Source of the DNA: Balneola vulgaris DSM 17893
GTDB taxonomy: Bacteria; Bacteroidota; Rhodothermia; Balneolales; Balneolaceae
Reading direction: 5' to 3'
Length of the DNA stretch: 64,000 nt
Assembly (NCBI RefSeq): GCF_000375465.1
Contig: NZ_AQXH01000001.1
Location: 186,130 to 250,129, forward strand
The notes under the pieces are model-generated. The model ran no database searches, was not told the origin of the DNA, and saw only the letters and a program-made list of their open reading frames with translations. The translations under genes and the position numbers were made by a program. Positions 19,078 through 27,471 of this stretch are shown here, piece by piece (the first letter of the stretch is position 1; each line of letters starts with the position of its first letter).

Positions 19078-20085
19078 TTAATTGAACTGTTCTAAGAAGC
19101 GGATGTCATTTTCATAAAATGAGCGAATATCATCGATGCCATGTTTGAGTATAGCGATGCGTTCAACGCCCATTCCCCATGCAAAACCAGTGTAAACTTC
19201 AGGGTCTATTCCAGATGCTTTGAATACATTCGGGTCTACCATACCAGAACCTAATATCTCTAGCCATTTTCCTTTACCATTGCTTTCCCACCAAACATCC
19301 ATCTCTAAACTTGGTTCAGTAAAAGGGAAAAACCCAGGGCGTAAGCGATACTTTACATCACTGCCGTACATAAGTTTAACAAAAGTAATTAAAGTTTCTT
19401 TGAGGTCGGCTACACTCACATTCTTATCAACATACAAGGCTTCAACTTGGTGGAATAAGAAATAGGATTTAGCACTTACTGCTTCATTCCTATATACACG
19501 TCCTGGCATAATAGCTCGGATAGGAGGAGCTTGTTTCTCCATGAGTCTAATCTGAACTGGTGAAGTGTGTGTTCGAAGTACTAGGTCATCAACATCTGGG
19601 TCGTCCGACTTCCTAATAAAAAAGGTGTCCTGTTCATCTCTTGCAGGATGGTTAGGAGGGAAGTTAAGTGCGGTGAAGTTATGAAAGTCATCTTCAATTT
19701 CAGGCCCATCTGCAATGGTGAATCCCAAACGGTAAAAAATCTTTTTCATGTCCTCTAGCGTCTGCGTGAGTGGATGCAAAGATCCTATAGGCAGAGTAGG
19801 GGCGGTAAGCGTAATATCATCGAGTGCAGTTTTGGCGCTAGTGGTTGACGATTCAAATTCTGATTTAAGAGCGTCAAAGCGAGCTTGAGCGATGTTCTTT
19901 GCATCGTTCATGGCTTTACCAAAAGCAGCTTTCTCTTCTTTTGGCACTTTACCCATCATTTTGAAGAGCGATTGCACTTTTCCATTTTTTGAGAGGAAAG
20001 TGAGTCTGAAATTTTCTAATTCATCGGAGTTGGTTACCGAGAAAGAATTGATTTCATCTATTAATGCTTTTACTTGTTCAAGCAT
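19078..20085 (-). CDS. pheS: Phenylalanyl-tRNA synthetase alpha subunit
   Basis: The 335-residue catalytic chain. An N-terminal coiled coil (1-85) binds tRNA; the class II core follows with motif 1 around GSLHPLTQTLEDMKKIF, motif 2 (LLRTHTSPVQIRLM, RVYRNEAVSAK) and motif 3 (GFAWGMGVERIAILKHGI). FTEPSLEMDVWW is the usual substrate-binding stretch. It is transcribed towards pheT and separated from rplT by a likely terminator at 20136-20165, so pheS-pheT may have its own promoter or depend on read-through. Confidence 0.97.
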   Translation of the reverse strand: MLEQVKALIDEINSFSVTNSDELENFRLTFLSKNGKVQSLFKMMGKVPKEEKAAFGKAMNDAKNIAQARFDALKSEFESSTTSAKTALDDITLTAPTLPIGSLHPLTQTLEDMKKIFYRLGFTIADGPEIEDDFHNFTALNFPPNHPARDEQDTFFIRKSDDPDVDDLVLRTHTSPVQIRLMEKQAPPIRAIMPGRVYRNEAVSAKSYFLFHQVEALYVDKNVSVADLKETLITFVKLMYGSDVKYRLRPGFFPFTEPSLEMDVWWESNGKGKWLEILGSGMVDPNVFKASGIDPEVYTGFAWGMGVERIAILKHGIDDIRSFYENDIRFLEQFN

Positions 20086-20135
20086 AAAATTTATTTGGGA
20101 TTCGAGATTATTAGCTAGGTCTGAAAATAAAAAAA

Positions 20136-20165
20136 CCGGTAAACCTAATTTATAAGATTTACCGG
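20136..20165 (-). terminator. Intrinsic terminator after rplT
   Basis: An 8-bp stem (20136-20143 with 20158-20165, 14-base loop) is followed on the minus strand by a T-rich run (complement of 20124-20135). It sits between rplT and pheS and probably cuts down transcription into pheST. Confidence 0.68.
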
Positions 20166-20188
20166 CTTTATAATAAGCAAGATTGCAA

Positions 20189-20536
20189 TTAAGCTGTAGC
20201 TTCCTTCACAATGGCAGCAAACGCGTCGGCATCGTGAACCGCTAGATCTGCAAGAACTTTACGGTTAATCTGCATGTCTTTCTCTTTCATGGCGTGCATG
20301 AGTCGAGAGTATGAGATTCCGTTAATTCTAGCAGCAGCATTGATTCGAACGATCCATAATCTGCGGAATGTACGTTTACGGTTTTTGCGATCACGGTATT
20401 GGTACTGTAGACCTTTCTCTACCGCATTTTTCGCTATCGTGTATACATTCTTACGCTTGCCCCAGTAACCTTTCGCTTGATTCAGAATCTTTTTGCGACG
20501 GCGACGGGAAGCCACTAAGTTTGATGAACGTGGCAT
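20189..20536 (-). CDS. rplT: Ribosomal protein bL20
   Basis: The 115-residue 50S protein bL20, needed early in large-subunit assembly. The basic N-terminal tail ([21 protein letters not shown] begins near residue 9) and the core [20 protein letters not shown] and [11 protein letters not shown] are diagnostic. It follows rpmI by 18 bases, the classic infC-rpmI-rplT order. In E. coli bL20 represses this operon by binding a leader structure; I see no recognisable copy here. Confidence 0.97.
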   Translation of the reverse strand: MPRSSNLVASRRRRKKILNQAKGYWGKRKNVYTIAKNAVEKGLQYQYRDRKNRKRTFRRLWIVRINAAARINGISYSRLMHAMKEKDMQINRKVLADLAVHDADAFAAIVKEATA

Positions 20537-20554
20537 TTTGTATAGATTTTAGGA

Positions 20555-20755
20555 TTAAAATTTGTAAGGAATAAGCTCTTTTACTTTTGGTGTATCCGCA
20601 TCAGTCACGATGGTAGATTCGCCGAGCTTTCTCTTAGTTTTACTGCTTTTCTTAGTAAGAATATGGCGCTTAAAAGCTTTCTTACGCTTAATTTTACCAG
20701 AACCGGTAACCTTAAAGCGCTTCTTAGCACCACTATTACTTTTCATTTTTGGCAT
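20555..20755 (-). CDS. rpmI: Ribosomal protein bL35
   Basis: A 66-residue, Lys/Arg-rich 50S protein ([20 protein letters not shown], then [17 protein letters not shown]). Length and start match the family. A Bacteroidota-type promoter in the 81-base gap behind infC gives rpmI-rplT separate expression. Confidence 0.97.
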   Translation of the reverse strand: MPKMKSNSGAKKRFKVTGSGKIKRKKAFKRHILTKKSSKTKRKLGESTIVTDADTPKVKELIPYKF

Positions 20756-20791
20756 TGTTACTACACCTGCTTTGTGAAAATTTAAAGACTA

Positions 20792-20822
20792 CAAAGATAG
20801 ACAGAATAGTCCGTCATATCAA
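20792..20822 (-). promoter_or_regulatory. TTG-N20-TATCTTTG promoter of rpmI-rplT
   Basis: On the minus strand, TTG (20822-20820) is followed after 20 bases by TATCTTTG (20799-20792), an exact match to the TAnnTTTG -7 box of Bacteroidota. It lies between infC and rpmI, 37 bases before the rpmI start. Confidence 0.6.
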
Positions 20823-20836
20823 TACGTAAGGTGTCT

Positions 20837-21370
20837 TTATTTTGGGGTCAACATCATAATCATTCGGCGGCCTTCCATATTCGGCTTTGCCTCAATTTTA
20901 GCGATGTCTTCCAAGCTTTTAGCAAGTTGTAATAGAAGCAGTTCACCCTTCTCGGTGTATAGCATATCACGGCCACGGAATTGCACAGTTGCTTTTACCT
21001 TATCACCACTTTCAAGAAATTCTTTGGCATGACGAGTCTTGAACTCTAAATCATGATCATCGGTGTTAGGGCGGAAGCGAAGCTCTTTTACCGTTACGGT
21101 ATGTTGCTTTTTCTTAGCTTCTTTTTCCTTCTTCTTTTTCTCGTACATATACTTACCGTAATCAATGATCTTGCATACAGGTGGATTCGCATCCGGTGCA
21201 ACTTCCACAAGATCAAGGTTGTACGATTCAGCAAGCTTAAGTGCTCGATCTGTTGTGGTTACTTCATGGCCATTGTCAGGTTTTATTACTCGTACCTGCG
21301 CGGCTCTGATGTTCTCATTAATTCTGGTCTTATCAGCAGGTTCTGGCCTGCCCATTGGTCGTCTTGCGAT
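20837..21370 (-). CDS. infC: Translation initiation factor IF-3, probably starting at an AUC codon
   Basis: IF-3 binds the 30S subunit, checks the initiator tRNA and start codon, and blocks premature joining of the 50S. The protein has the N-domain (KTRINENIRAAQVRVI, DLVEVAPDANPPVCKIIDYG), a Lys-rich linker helix (YEKKKKEKEAKKKQ) and the C-domain (VKELRFRPNTDDHDLEFKTR, GRRMIMML). The first ATG is at 21355, but its upstream bases hold no Shine-Dalgarno at proper distance. An AGAGG at 21380-21376 lies 5 bases before an in-frame ATC at 21370, adding five residues (M-A-R-R-P) typical of IF-3 N-termini. I therefore start it at 21370; rare AUU/AUC/AUA starts are known for infC and let IF-3 limit its own synthesis. 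If wrong, the gene is 20837-21355. Confidence 0.9.
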   Translation of the reverse strand: MARRPMGRPEPADKTRINENIRAAQVRVIKPDNGHEVTTTDRALKLAESYNLDLVEVAPDANPPVCKIIDYGKYMYEKKKKEKEAKKKQHTVTVKELRFRPNTDDHDLEFKTRHAKEFLESGDKVKATVQFRGRDMLYTEKGELLLLQLAKSLEDIAKIEAKPNMEGRRMIMMLTPK

Positions 21371-21389
21371 ATTATCCTCTTCGGTTTAG

Positions 21390-23333
21390 TTAATCTTCAG
21401 GAAGTCTTTTTTGTTCAATCTCTTTCAACGTATCAGAAAGAAAATCAGAAAAAGTGAAAGTTCCAATATCTCCTTTACGATGTCTTCGTACAGAAACCGT
21501 GCCAGCTTCTTGTTCCTTAGCACCTACTATAAGCATGTACGGCACTTTGTCAGTTTCGGCATCTCTAATCTTACCGCCAATCTGCTCGCTACGGTCATCA
21601 AGGGTTATTCGAACACCTTTTTCTTTAAAAGCTTCTACACATTTCTGTGCATATTCGTTCTGATCATCTGATATTGGAAGCACACGAATTTGTTCCGGAG
21701 AGAGCCATAATGGGAAGTTTCCAGCAAAATGTTCAATCAAGATACTCGTGAATCTTTCCATTGATCCAAATGGAGCACGGTGTATAATAACCGGGCGATG
21801 CTTGTCATTATCAGATCCCACATAAGTAAGATCGAATCGTTCTGGCATTACATAATCTACTTGAACGGTACCTAGTTGCCATTTACGGCCAATAGCATCT
21901 CGAATTATAAAATCAATTTTAGGTCCGTAGAAACTAGCTTCGCCTGGAGCAATGGTATAATCTAATCCCATTTCATCGGCAACTTCTTGAATCTCACTTT
22001 GTGCGCGTTCCCAGTATTCCATTTCTCCACCGTATTTTTCGTCATTTTCATCACGGAAAGAAAGACGAATGTCGACAGGCATACCAAATGTGTCGAACAC
22101 GTAATTGGTTAGGTCAATGGTGTGTTTAATTTCTTGCTTCAATTGATCGTGAGTACAGTAAATATGAGCATCATCTTGAGTGAAACCTCTTACACGGGAT
22201 AAGCCACTTAATTCACCCGACTGCTCATAGCGGTATACCGTGCCAAACTCAGCTAAACGTAGCGGTAGGTCTCTATAACTACGCATTTCATTCGAATAAA
22301 TACGGTGATGGTGAGGACAGTTCATCGGCTTCAACATGTACTCTTCGTCATCTACTTCAATAGGATCGTATTGAGAGTCTTTGTAATACGGGTAATGCCC
22401 TGAAGTTTTATAAAGCTCTAAACTTCCAATATGTGGGGTGATTACTTCTTGATAACCACGCTCGAATTGTTCGTCTCTTAGAAATTGTTCTAGAGTTCGG
22501 CGTAGTCTTGTTCCTTTTGGTAACCAAACGGGCAAACCACTACCAATCATCTTATCGATCATATAGATGCCAAGCTCTTTCCCTAGTTTTCTATGGTCGC
22601 GCTTCTTAGCCTCTTCAACCATGGCTAGGTGTTCTTCTAACATCTTTTGTTTAGGGAAAGAAATCCCGTAAATACGAGTTAGCTGCTTGCTGTTATTATC
22701 GCCTCTCCAATAAGCACCGGCTAAACTAGTTAGCTTAATGGCTTTCACAATGCCCGTATTAGGGATGTGAGGACCTCTACATAAATCAGTAAATGAACCT
22801 TGAGTATAGAAAGTAATTGACCCGTCTTCTAAACCTTCAATCAAGTCAACCTTATACTCATTGCCTTTATCTTTGTAGAATTCTAGAGCTTCTTGCTGCG
22901 TAATTTCTCTTCGGTCGAACGTATTTTTATTTCTAGCTAGTTCAATAAATTTCTTTTCAATTTGAGCTAGATCATCTTGAGTGATACTCTTGTCACCAAA
23001 ATCAATATCGTAGTAGAACCCACTTTCGATAGGAGGACCAATGCCAAACTTTGCTTCCGGATAAAGTTCTTGAATGGCTTCAGCTAAAATATGTGCTGAA
23101 GAATGCCAGAAAGTATATTTACCATCTTCCGTATCCCATGTATTGATAGCGATCGTTGCGTCTTCATTAATAACATGATCTAGATCAATAATATCGCCAT
23201 TAACGGTAATGCTAAGTGCGGCTCTCGCTAGTCCTGACGATATAGATTCTGCAATTTGATACCCCGTGGTACCTTTTGGGTATTCACGCTTTGATTGGTC
23301 GGGAAGGGTGATAGTAATATGTTGTTCAGACAT
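21390..23333 (-). CDS. thrS: Threonyl-tRNA synthetase
   Basis: A 647-residue class II synthetase. Domains: TGS (1-62), the N2 editing domain with the HSSAH zinc/editing site near residue 77, a catalytic core with MLKPMNCPHHH (Cys zinc ligand), motif 2 RLAEFGTVYRYEQSGELSGL, RGFTQDDAHIYC, and motif 3 HRAPFGSMERF, and the C-terminal anticodon-binding domain (about 545-640, LPISDDQNEYA). Full length. It leads into infC with a 19-base gap that contains the infC ribosome site, so thrS-infC is one transcript. No T-box leader is seen in the 147 bases upstream; a TATCTTAG box is present near 23380. Confidence 0.97.
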   Translation of the reverse strand: MSEQHITITLPDQSKREYPKGTTGYQIAESISSGLARAALSITVNGDIIDLDHVINEDATIAINTWDTEDGKYTFWHSSAHILAEAIQELYPEAKFGIGPPIESGFYYDIDFGDKSITQDDLAQIEKKFIELARNKNTFDRREITQQEALEFYKDKGNEYKVDLIEGLEDGSITFYTQGSFTDLCRGPHIPNTGIVKAIKLTSLAGAYWRGDNNSKQLTRIYGISFPKQKMLEEHLAMVEEAKKRDHRKLGKELGIYMIDKMIGSGLPVWLPKGTRLRRTLEQFLRDEQFERGYQEVITPHIGSLELYKTSGHYPYYKDSQYDPIEVDDEEYMLKPMNCPHHHRIYSNEMRSYRDLPLRLAEFGTVYRYEQSGELSGLSRVRGFTQDDAHIYCTHDQLKQEIKHTIDLTNYVFDTFGMPVDIRLSFRDENDEKYGGEMEYWERAQSEIQEVADEMGLDYTIAPGEASFYGPKIDFIIRDAIGRKWQLGTVQVDYVMPERFDLTYVGSDNDKHRPVIIHRAPFGSMERFTSILIEHFAGNFPLWLSPEQIRVLPISDDQNEYAQKCVEAFKEKGVRITLDDRSEQIGGKIRDAETDKVPYMLIVGAKEQEAGTVSVRRHRKGDIGTFTFSDFLSDTLKEIEQKRLPED

Positions 23334-23480
23334 TTATAATGATTTATAACTGCTTTAATTAGGCTTCTAAGATAGGAATAATATGCATTGGGGCGAAGAA
23401 AATTGTTACATATTCAAAAGTAAAATTGGATTAAATAATGAAGATAATGCATATTCACAGCACTAAATTAACTGGACATA

Positions 23481-25586
23481 ATGGGTATATCTTTTTTTGA
23501 GTCGCAACCAATGTTTGTTTGCGACCAATTAACACTAAAGATATTGTGTGCAAATGAAGCTGCAGTATCTAAATTAGGGTACAATTTAAAAGAATTAGTG
23601 GGACGTCCACTTACGCTACTGGGAAAGCAAATTGTTCTAACTGAAGATCAAGTAGAGGATAGCACAATTATTTCAAATGAAACCTGGGAGATTAAAACTA
23701 AAGATAAGCAGTTACTTTATTTTCAGTATTCATCGCATCTAATCAAGCATTTGGGCCAACCCGCTAAAGTTGTGGTTGCTCATGATATCACTGATATCAT
23801 CCGAGAAAAGGAAGTAAATAAAGTGCCTTTCTCGTACCCAATAGGGTTTCATGATTTCCCACTTGCCGAGTTAGAATGGGATATGAGCCTCAAGATACTA
23901 CGTTGGTCTAAAAAATCATCCGAACTATTTGGGTACACTCAAGAAGAAATACTCCACAATCAATACGTACTCAAGGATATTCTTAAACCAGATTTCGAAT
24001 TACTGGTTAAAAGTATAGAAAAGGATTCAACCTATTCGAATCGAAACACTAGAACTATTCGATTAAGGAATCGCAATAAGCATGGGGATATCGTCGAATG
24101 TGAATGGTATAACTCCTATTTACACGACAAAAATGGAAAAATTTCTTCCATTTATTCAGTGATCAAGGATGTGACGGTTGTGCGGGCAGCTCTGCGGAAA
24201 TATGAGCAGACCATGGGAAGTTTTCGTGATCTCTATAATTCTATTAGCGACGCTATTTATTTGCTGAATTTCGAAGGTACTATCATCGATGCTAATACCG
24301 GAACGGAGGAAGTGTTTGGGTATTCTAGGTCGGAGATGCTTGGCCAGGATATTCGTTTCCTAGGTGCAGGGGGTAAGTTTTCAGAGGAAAAAGTTCGAAA
24401 GTATTTAATTAGAGCCCAAAAAGGTGAATCCATCAAGTATGAAGGATGGGGTAAGAAAAAGAATGGAGAGGTATTCCCAACAGAAGTTCTTATAAATGCG
24501 GGTTCGTTTTTAGATGAAGAGGTATTGATTGTAGTGGAACGGGATATCTCTGAACGGCTGCTCTCTCATGAAGTTTTAAAACATCGAGAAAGTTTATTTA
24601 GCAATCTATTTCATTCTAGTCCAATTGGTATAGCATTACTGAATAACCACCATGAAATTGATCGCATTAATGATAGCTTTGCGAATATTTTTGGGTATAA
24701 GGAAGAGGAAATTAAAGGACTGGAATTAGATAAGCTCATTGTGCCTGATGATGGGATCGATGATGCCACAGAGTTATCTAACAGCAAAACGGCAAAGGTA
24801 TACACTGGAAAACGAAAGACTAAAGATGGCTCTATTATCGATGTAATTGTATGTGCTGTTCCTGTAATAGTAGATAATAGAGTAATAGCCGTTTATGGTA
24901 TCTATGTAGATATAACCGATCGGAAAGATGCTGAGGAAAAACTAAAGCGAAATCTTCGGGAGAAAGAAGTATTACTTGCTGAGATCCATCATAGAGTAAA
25001 AAATAACTTGGCAGTAATTACAGGCTTGTTAGAATTACAATCGCTTACGGTAGATAATTCAAGTGCTCAAACGGTGCTTAAAGACAGTCAGATGAGAGTG
25101 AACTCAATTGCAATGGTGCATGAGCTGTTGTATCAAAGTGAAGATTTCTCTCAAGTATCTATTCAGAACTACTTACGTGAATTAAGTAAGGTTATTTCAT
25201 TATCACTAATGAATCGTACTGTCCCGATCGATATCGCCTTTGATTTAGATGAGGTTGAATTGGAGATCACCCAAGCTATACCATGTGGACTACTTTTAAA
25301 TGAAATTTTGACCAATAGTTATAAGCACGCATTTCAAGGTAAGAACGAAGGTCAAATTTGGGTGAGTTTTAAGAAAGTTGGAGAGGACTTGGTCTATTCA
25401 ATTCGTGATAATGGAATTGGGTTGCCTTCGAATGAAGAAGAGAAGAAGCGGAAATCACTAGGTATGACGTTAATCAGAACCTTGGGTAAACAGCTTCATG
25501 CTGAAACAGAAATTCGAAGTGAAAATGGAGTACTTTTCGAATTTAGGTTTAAAAAAAAAGTGATTCAGCCAAGGGTTGAGGTCTAA
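23481..25586 (+). CDS. Cytoplasmic multi-PAS sensor histidine kinase (HisKA_2/HWE type)
   Basis: A 701-residue kinase with no membrane segment, hence an intracellular sensor. Four PAS domains can be read: about 5-100, 115-235 (LEWDMSLKILRWSKKSSELFGYTQEEIL), 247-360 (IYLLNFEGTIIDANTGTEEVFGYSRSEML) and 370-485 (ALLNNHHEIDRINDSFANIFGY, then ITDRKDAEEKL). The dimerisation domain EKEVLLAEIHHRVKNNLAVI is the HisKA_2 type; His503 or His504 is the likely phosphoacceptor. The ATPase domain has LLNEILTNSYKHAF (N box) and DNGIGLP (G1). No response regulator adjoins; the HPt protein at 30917 might be a distant partner, but nothing here proves it. Ligand unknown. Confidence 0.88.
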   Translation: MGISFFESQPMFVCDQLTLKILCANEAAVSKLGYNLKELVGRPLTLLGKQIVLTEDQVEDSTIISNETWEIKTKDKQLLYFQYSSHLIKHLGQPAKVVVAHDITDIIREKEVNKVPFSYPIGFHDFPLAELEWDMSLKILRWSKKSSELFGYTQEEILHNQYVLKDILKPDFELLVKSIEKDSTYSNRNTRTIRLRNRNKHGDIVECEWYNSYLHDKNGKISSIYSVIKDVTVVRAALRKYEQTMGSFRDLYNSISDAIYLLNFEGTIIDANTGTEEVFGYSRSEMLGQDIRFLGAGGKFSEEKVRKYLIRAQKGESIKYEGWGKKKNGEVFPTEVLINAGSFLDEEVLIVVERDISERLLSHEVLKHRESLFSNLFHSSPIGIALLNNHHEIDRINDSFANIFGYKEEEIKGLELDKLIVPDDGIDDATELSNSKTAKVYTGKRKTKDGSIIDVIVCAVPVIVDNRVIAVYGIYVDITDRKDAEEKLKRNLREKEVLLAEIHHRVKNNLAVITGLLELQSLTVDNSSAQTVLKDSQMRVNSIAMVHELLYQSEDFSQVSIQNYLRELSKVISLSLMNRTVPIDIAFDLDEVELEITQAIPCGLLLNEILTNSYKHAFQGKNEGQIWVSFKKVGEDLVYSIRDNGIGLPSNEEEKKRKSLGMTLIRTLGKQLHAETEIRSENGVLFEFRFKKKVIQPRVEV

Positions 25587-25613
25587 AAGGAGTAGGGCAA
25601 GTTGTGGAGGGAG

Positions 25614-25687
25614 TGCGTCCGGCTGGATTCGAACCAGCGACCCCCACAATGTCAATGTGATACTCTAACCAACTGAGCTACGGACGC
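25614..25687 (-). tRNA. tRNA-Val (anticodon GAC)
   Basis: A full cloverleaf reads on the minus strand: acceptor stem GCGTCCG/CGGACGC, D arm GCTC/GAGT, anticodon stem TCACA/TGTGG around loop TTGACAT (anticodon GAC, Val), T arm GCTGG-TTCGAAT-CCAGC, discriminator A. CCA is not encoded. It ends 27 bases after the histidine kinase stop. Confidence 0.95.
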
Positions 25688-25703
25688 ATTTTTAAGAAAG
25701 TGC

Positions 25704-25735
25704 CAAATATAGATAAGTTTCTTGCAATCCTTCAA
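25704..25735 (-). promoter_or_regulatory. TTG-N21-TATATTTG promoter of tRNA-Val
   Basis: On the minus strand TTG (25735-25733) is followed after 21 bases by TATATTTG (25711-25704), a TAnnTTTG match, 17 bases before the mature tRNA 5' end. Confidence 0.6.
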
Positions 25736-25756
25736 TCATTATTCTTTTTGATTGCG

Positions 25757-25764
25757 TATCTTTG
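25757..25764 (+). promoter_or_regulatory. TATCTTTG -7 box of nusB
   Basis: Exact TAnnTTTG match 23 bases before the nusB ATG and divergent from the tRNA-Val promoter. No convincing TTTG is seen at -33. Confidence 0.5.
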
Positions 25765-25787
25765 CAGCCAATTTTAAGTTATTTGGC

Positions 25788-26252
25788 ATGATCAACCGCA
25801 GACACGTAAGAGAAACTGTTCTACAAGCGCTATACGCATATAAGCAAAGTGGCGATAGCGTACAGTATATCACAGACACTATCATCAAAGAGCAAGCAGG
25901 CGGTGAGAAAGAAGCACGTCGTTTTGCTGAGAAACTATTTTTTACCACGCTCGAATCTGAGAACGAGCTTGACGAAATCATCAAAAAACATATCAAAAAC
26001 TGGGACATTGAACGATTAGCACTCATCGATACGCTCGTGCTACGTATGTCGCTTTGTGAATTTTTGAATTTCGAAGAAATACCAACCAAAGTAACCATTA
26101 ACGAGGCTATTGAAATCGTTAAGAAATTTTCGACGGCCAAATCTAGCAGATTTGTTAATGGTATTTTAGATGCATCCTTAGAGGAATTAAATAGGGAAGG
26201 CAAAATATCTAAAAAAGGCCGAGGTCTGATCGACCATTCCGTGAATAAATAG
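25788..26252 (+). CDS. nusB: Transcription antitermination factor NusB
   Basis: NusB joins NusE (S10) on boxA RNA and supports rRNA antitermination. The 154-residue protein is all-helical: RRHVRETVLQALYAYKQSGD at the start, DWIERL-like IKNWDIERLALIDTLVLRMSL in the middle, and TKVTINEAIEIVKKFSTAKSSRFVNGILD at the end, the family signature (quoted in parts). A longer frame opens at a TTG at 25752, but the -7 promoter box overlaps that start, so the ATG at 25788, giving MINRRHVRE, is right. ychF follows after 38 bases. Confidence 0.94.
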   Translation: MINRRHVRETVLQALYAYKQSGDSVQYITDTIIKEQAGGEKEARRFAEKLFFTTLESENELDEIIKKHIKNWDIERLALIDTLVLRMSLCEFLNFEEIPTKVTINEAIEIVKKFSTAKSSRFVNGILDASLEELNREGKISKKGRGLIDHSVNK

Positions 26253-26290
26253 ATCATCAATTTTATAATATCTTCAATTTCTGAACAACT

Positions 26291-27385
26291 ATGAGTTTAA
26301 AGTGTGGCATCGTAGGTTTACCAAATGTGGGTAAATCAACATTATTTAATGCATTAAGTAACGCAGGCGCTGAGTCTGCCAATTTCCCATTTTGTACAAT
26401 CGATCCGAATGTAGGTTTGGTTTCTGTACCTGATGAGAGATTAACAAATCTTGCCAACCTAGCTCAATCAGCTAGTGTAATTCCTGCAACCATAGAGTTT
26501 GTTGATATCGCTGGCTTGGTAAAAGGAGCAGCAGAAGGAAAAGGAAAGGGAAATGCCTTTTTATCTCACATTCGTGAAGTGGATTTAATCATTCACGTAG
26601 TTCGTTGTTTTGATGATGATGACATCATTCATGTTGAAGGTGGAGTAGATCCAGAACGTGATATTGCAATCATCGAAGAAGAGCTGATTTTAAAAGATCT
26701 AGAGAGTGTTGAAAAGCGTGTAGATACGTTAAAGAAGCAATCTAAAAGCGGTGATAAAGCCTTTAAAGCGCAATTAGCGGTAGCTGAACGATTACGCGAG
26801 CATTTAGAAAATGGAAACTCAGCACGATTGTTTGAAGCAAACGAAGATGAAAAAGAAGCATACAAAGACCTTATGCTATTGTCATCTAAGCAGGTGCTTT
26901 ATGCTTGCAATGTTGGTGAAACAGAATTGGATTCTGGGAATGATTATGTTGAGACGGTTAAAAAAATTGCAGCTCAGCATGATGACGAAGTGGTAATGTT
27001 TTGTGCTAAAATTGAAGCAGAAATTGCTGAACTAGATGCGGAAGAAAAAGAGATGTTTCTAGAAGAACTTGGATTAACAAGTGCTGGACTAGATCGCTTG
27101 ATTAACTCTGCTTATAAAGAATTGGGCTTAATTACCTATTTCACTGTAGGGCCAAAAGAAGCTAGAGCTTGGACTATTAGAAAAGGAACTAAAGCTCCTC
27201 AGGCTGCAGGAGTAATCCACACCGACTTCGAAAGAGGCTTTATCCGCGCAGAGACTATAGCGTATAATGACTTTGCTGAACTTAAATCAGAAAAAGCAGC
27301 TAAAGAAGCGGGCAAAATGCGTCAAGAAGGTAAAGAGTATGTAGTTGCCGATGGTGATGTGATGCTTTTTAGATTTAATGTTTAA
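26291..27385 (+). CDS. ychF: Ribosome-binding ATPase YchF (OLA1 family)
   Basis: A 364-residue Obg-like P-loop protein that prefers ATP over GTP, binds ribosomes and affects stress responses. P-loop GLPNVGKST (residues 9-17), switch II DIAGLVKGAAEGKGKGN, and the altered G4 motif NVGE in YACNVGETELD instead of NKxD, which is the basis for ATP preference. A helical hairpin (about 130-200) and a C-terminal TGS domain (about 280-364, YFTVGPKEARAWTIRKGTKA, ADGDVMLFRFNV) complete it. Full length. Confidence 0.97.
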   Translation: MSLKCGIVGLPNVGKSTLFNALSNAGAESANFPFCTIDPNVGLVSVPDERLTNLANLAQSASVIPATIEFVDIAGLVKGAAEGKGKGNAFLSHIREVDLIIHVVRCFDDDDIIHVEGGVDPERDIAIIEEELILKDLESVEKRVDTLKKQSKSGDKAFKAQLAVAERLREHLENGNSARLFEANEDEKEAYKDLMLLSSKQVLYACNVGETELDSGNDYVETVKKIAAQHDDEVVMFCAKIEAEIAELDAEEKEMFLEELGLTSAGLDRLINSAYKELGLITYFTVGPKEARAWTIRKGTKAPQAAGVIHTDFERGFIRAETIAYNDFAELKSEKAAKEAGKMRQEGKEYVVADGDVMLFRFNV

Positions 27386-27429
27386 ACCCATATTGCCTAA
27401 ACTTCTAATGTTGTAGGGGTTTATTTTTT
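27383..27429 (+). terminator. Possible terminator after ychF
   Basis: TAAACCC (27383-27389, including the stop codon) can pair with GGGTTTA (27417-27423), followed by TTTTTTAG. The loop is long (27 bases, with a possible inner CCTA/TAGG stem), so this is tentative. Confidence 0.4.
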
Positions 27430-27471
27430 AGTATTCTGAACCTAGGGGAAAGATTCTTTTAAAAATCTATT

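Noticed and set aside
25752-25787. Longer nusB start at TTG 25752.
   Set aside because: The -7 promoter box (25757-25764) lies within this extension, so it would not be transcribed; MINRRHVRE is the family start.
25739-26260. A 173-residue minus-strand frame antisense to nusB.
   Set aside because: It covers nusB almost exactly, has no homologous motif and would remove the nusB promoter; nusB is secure.
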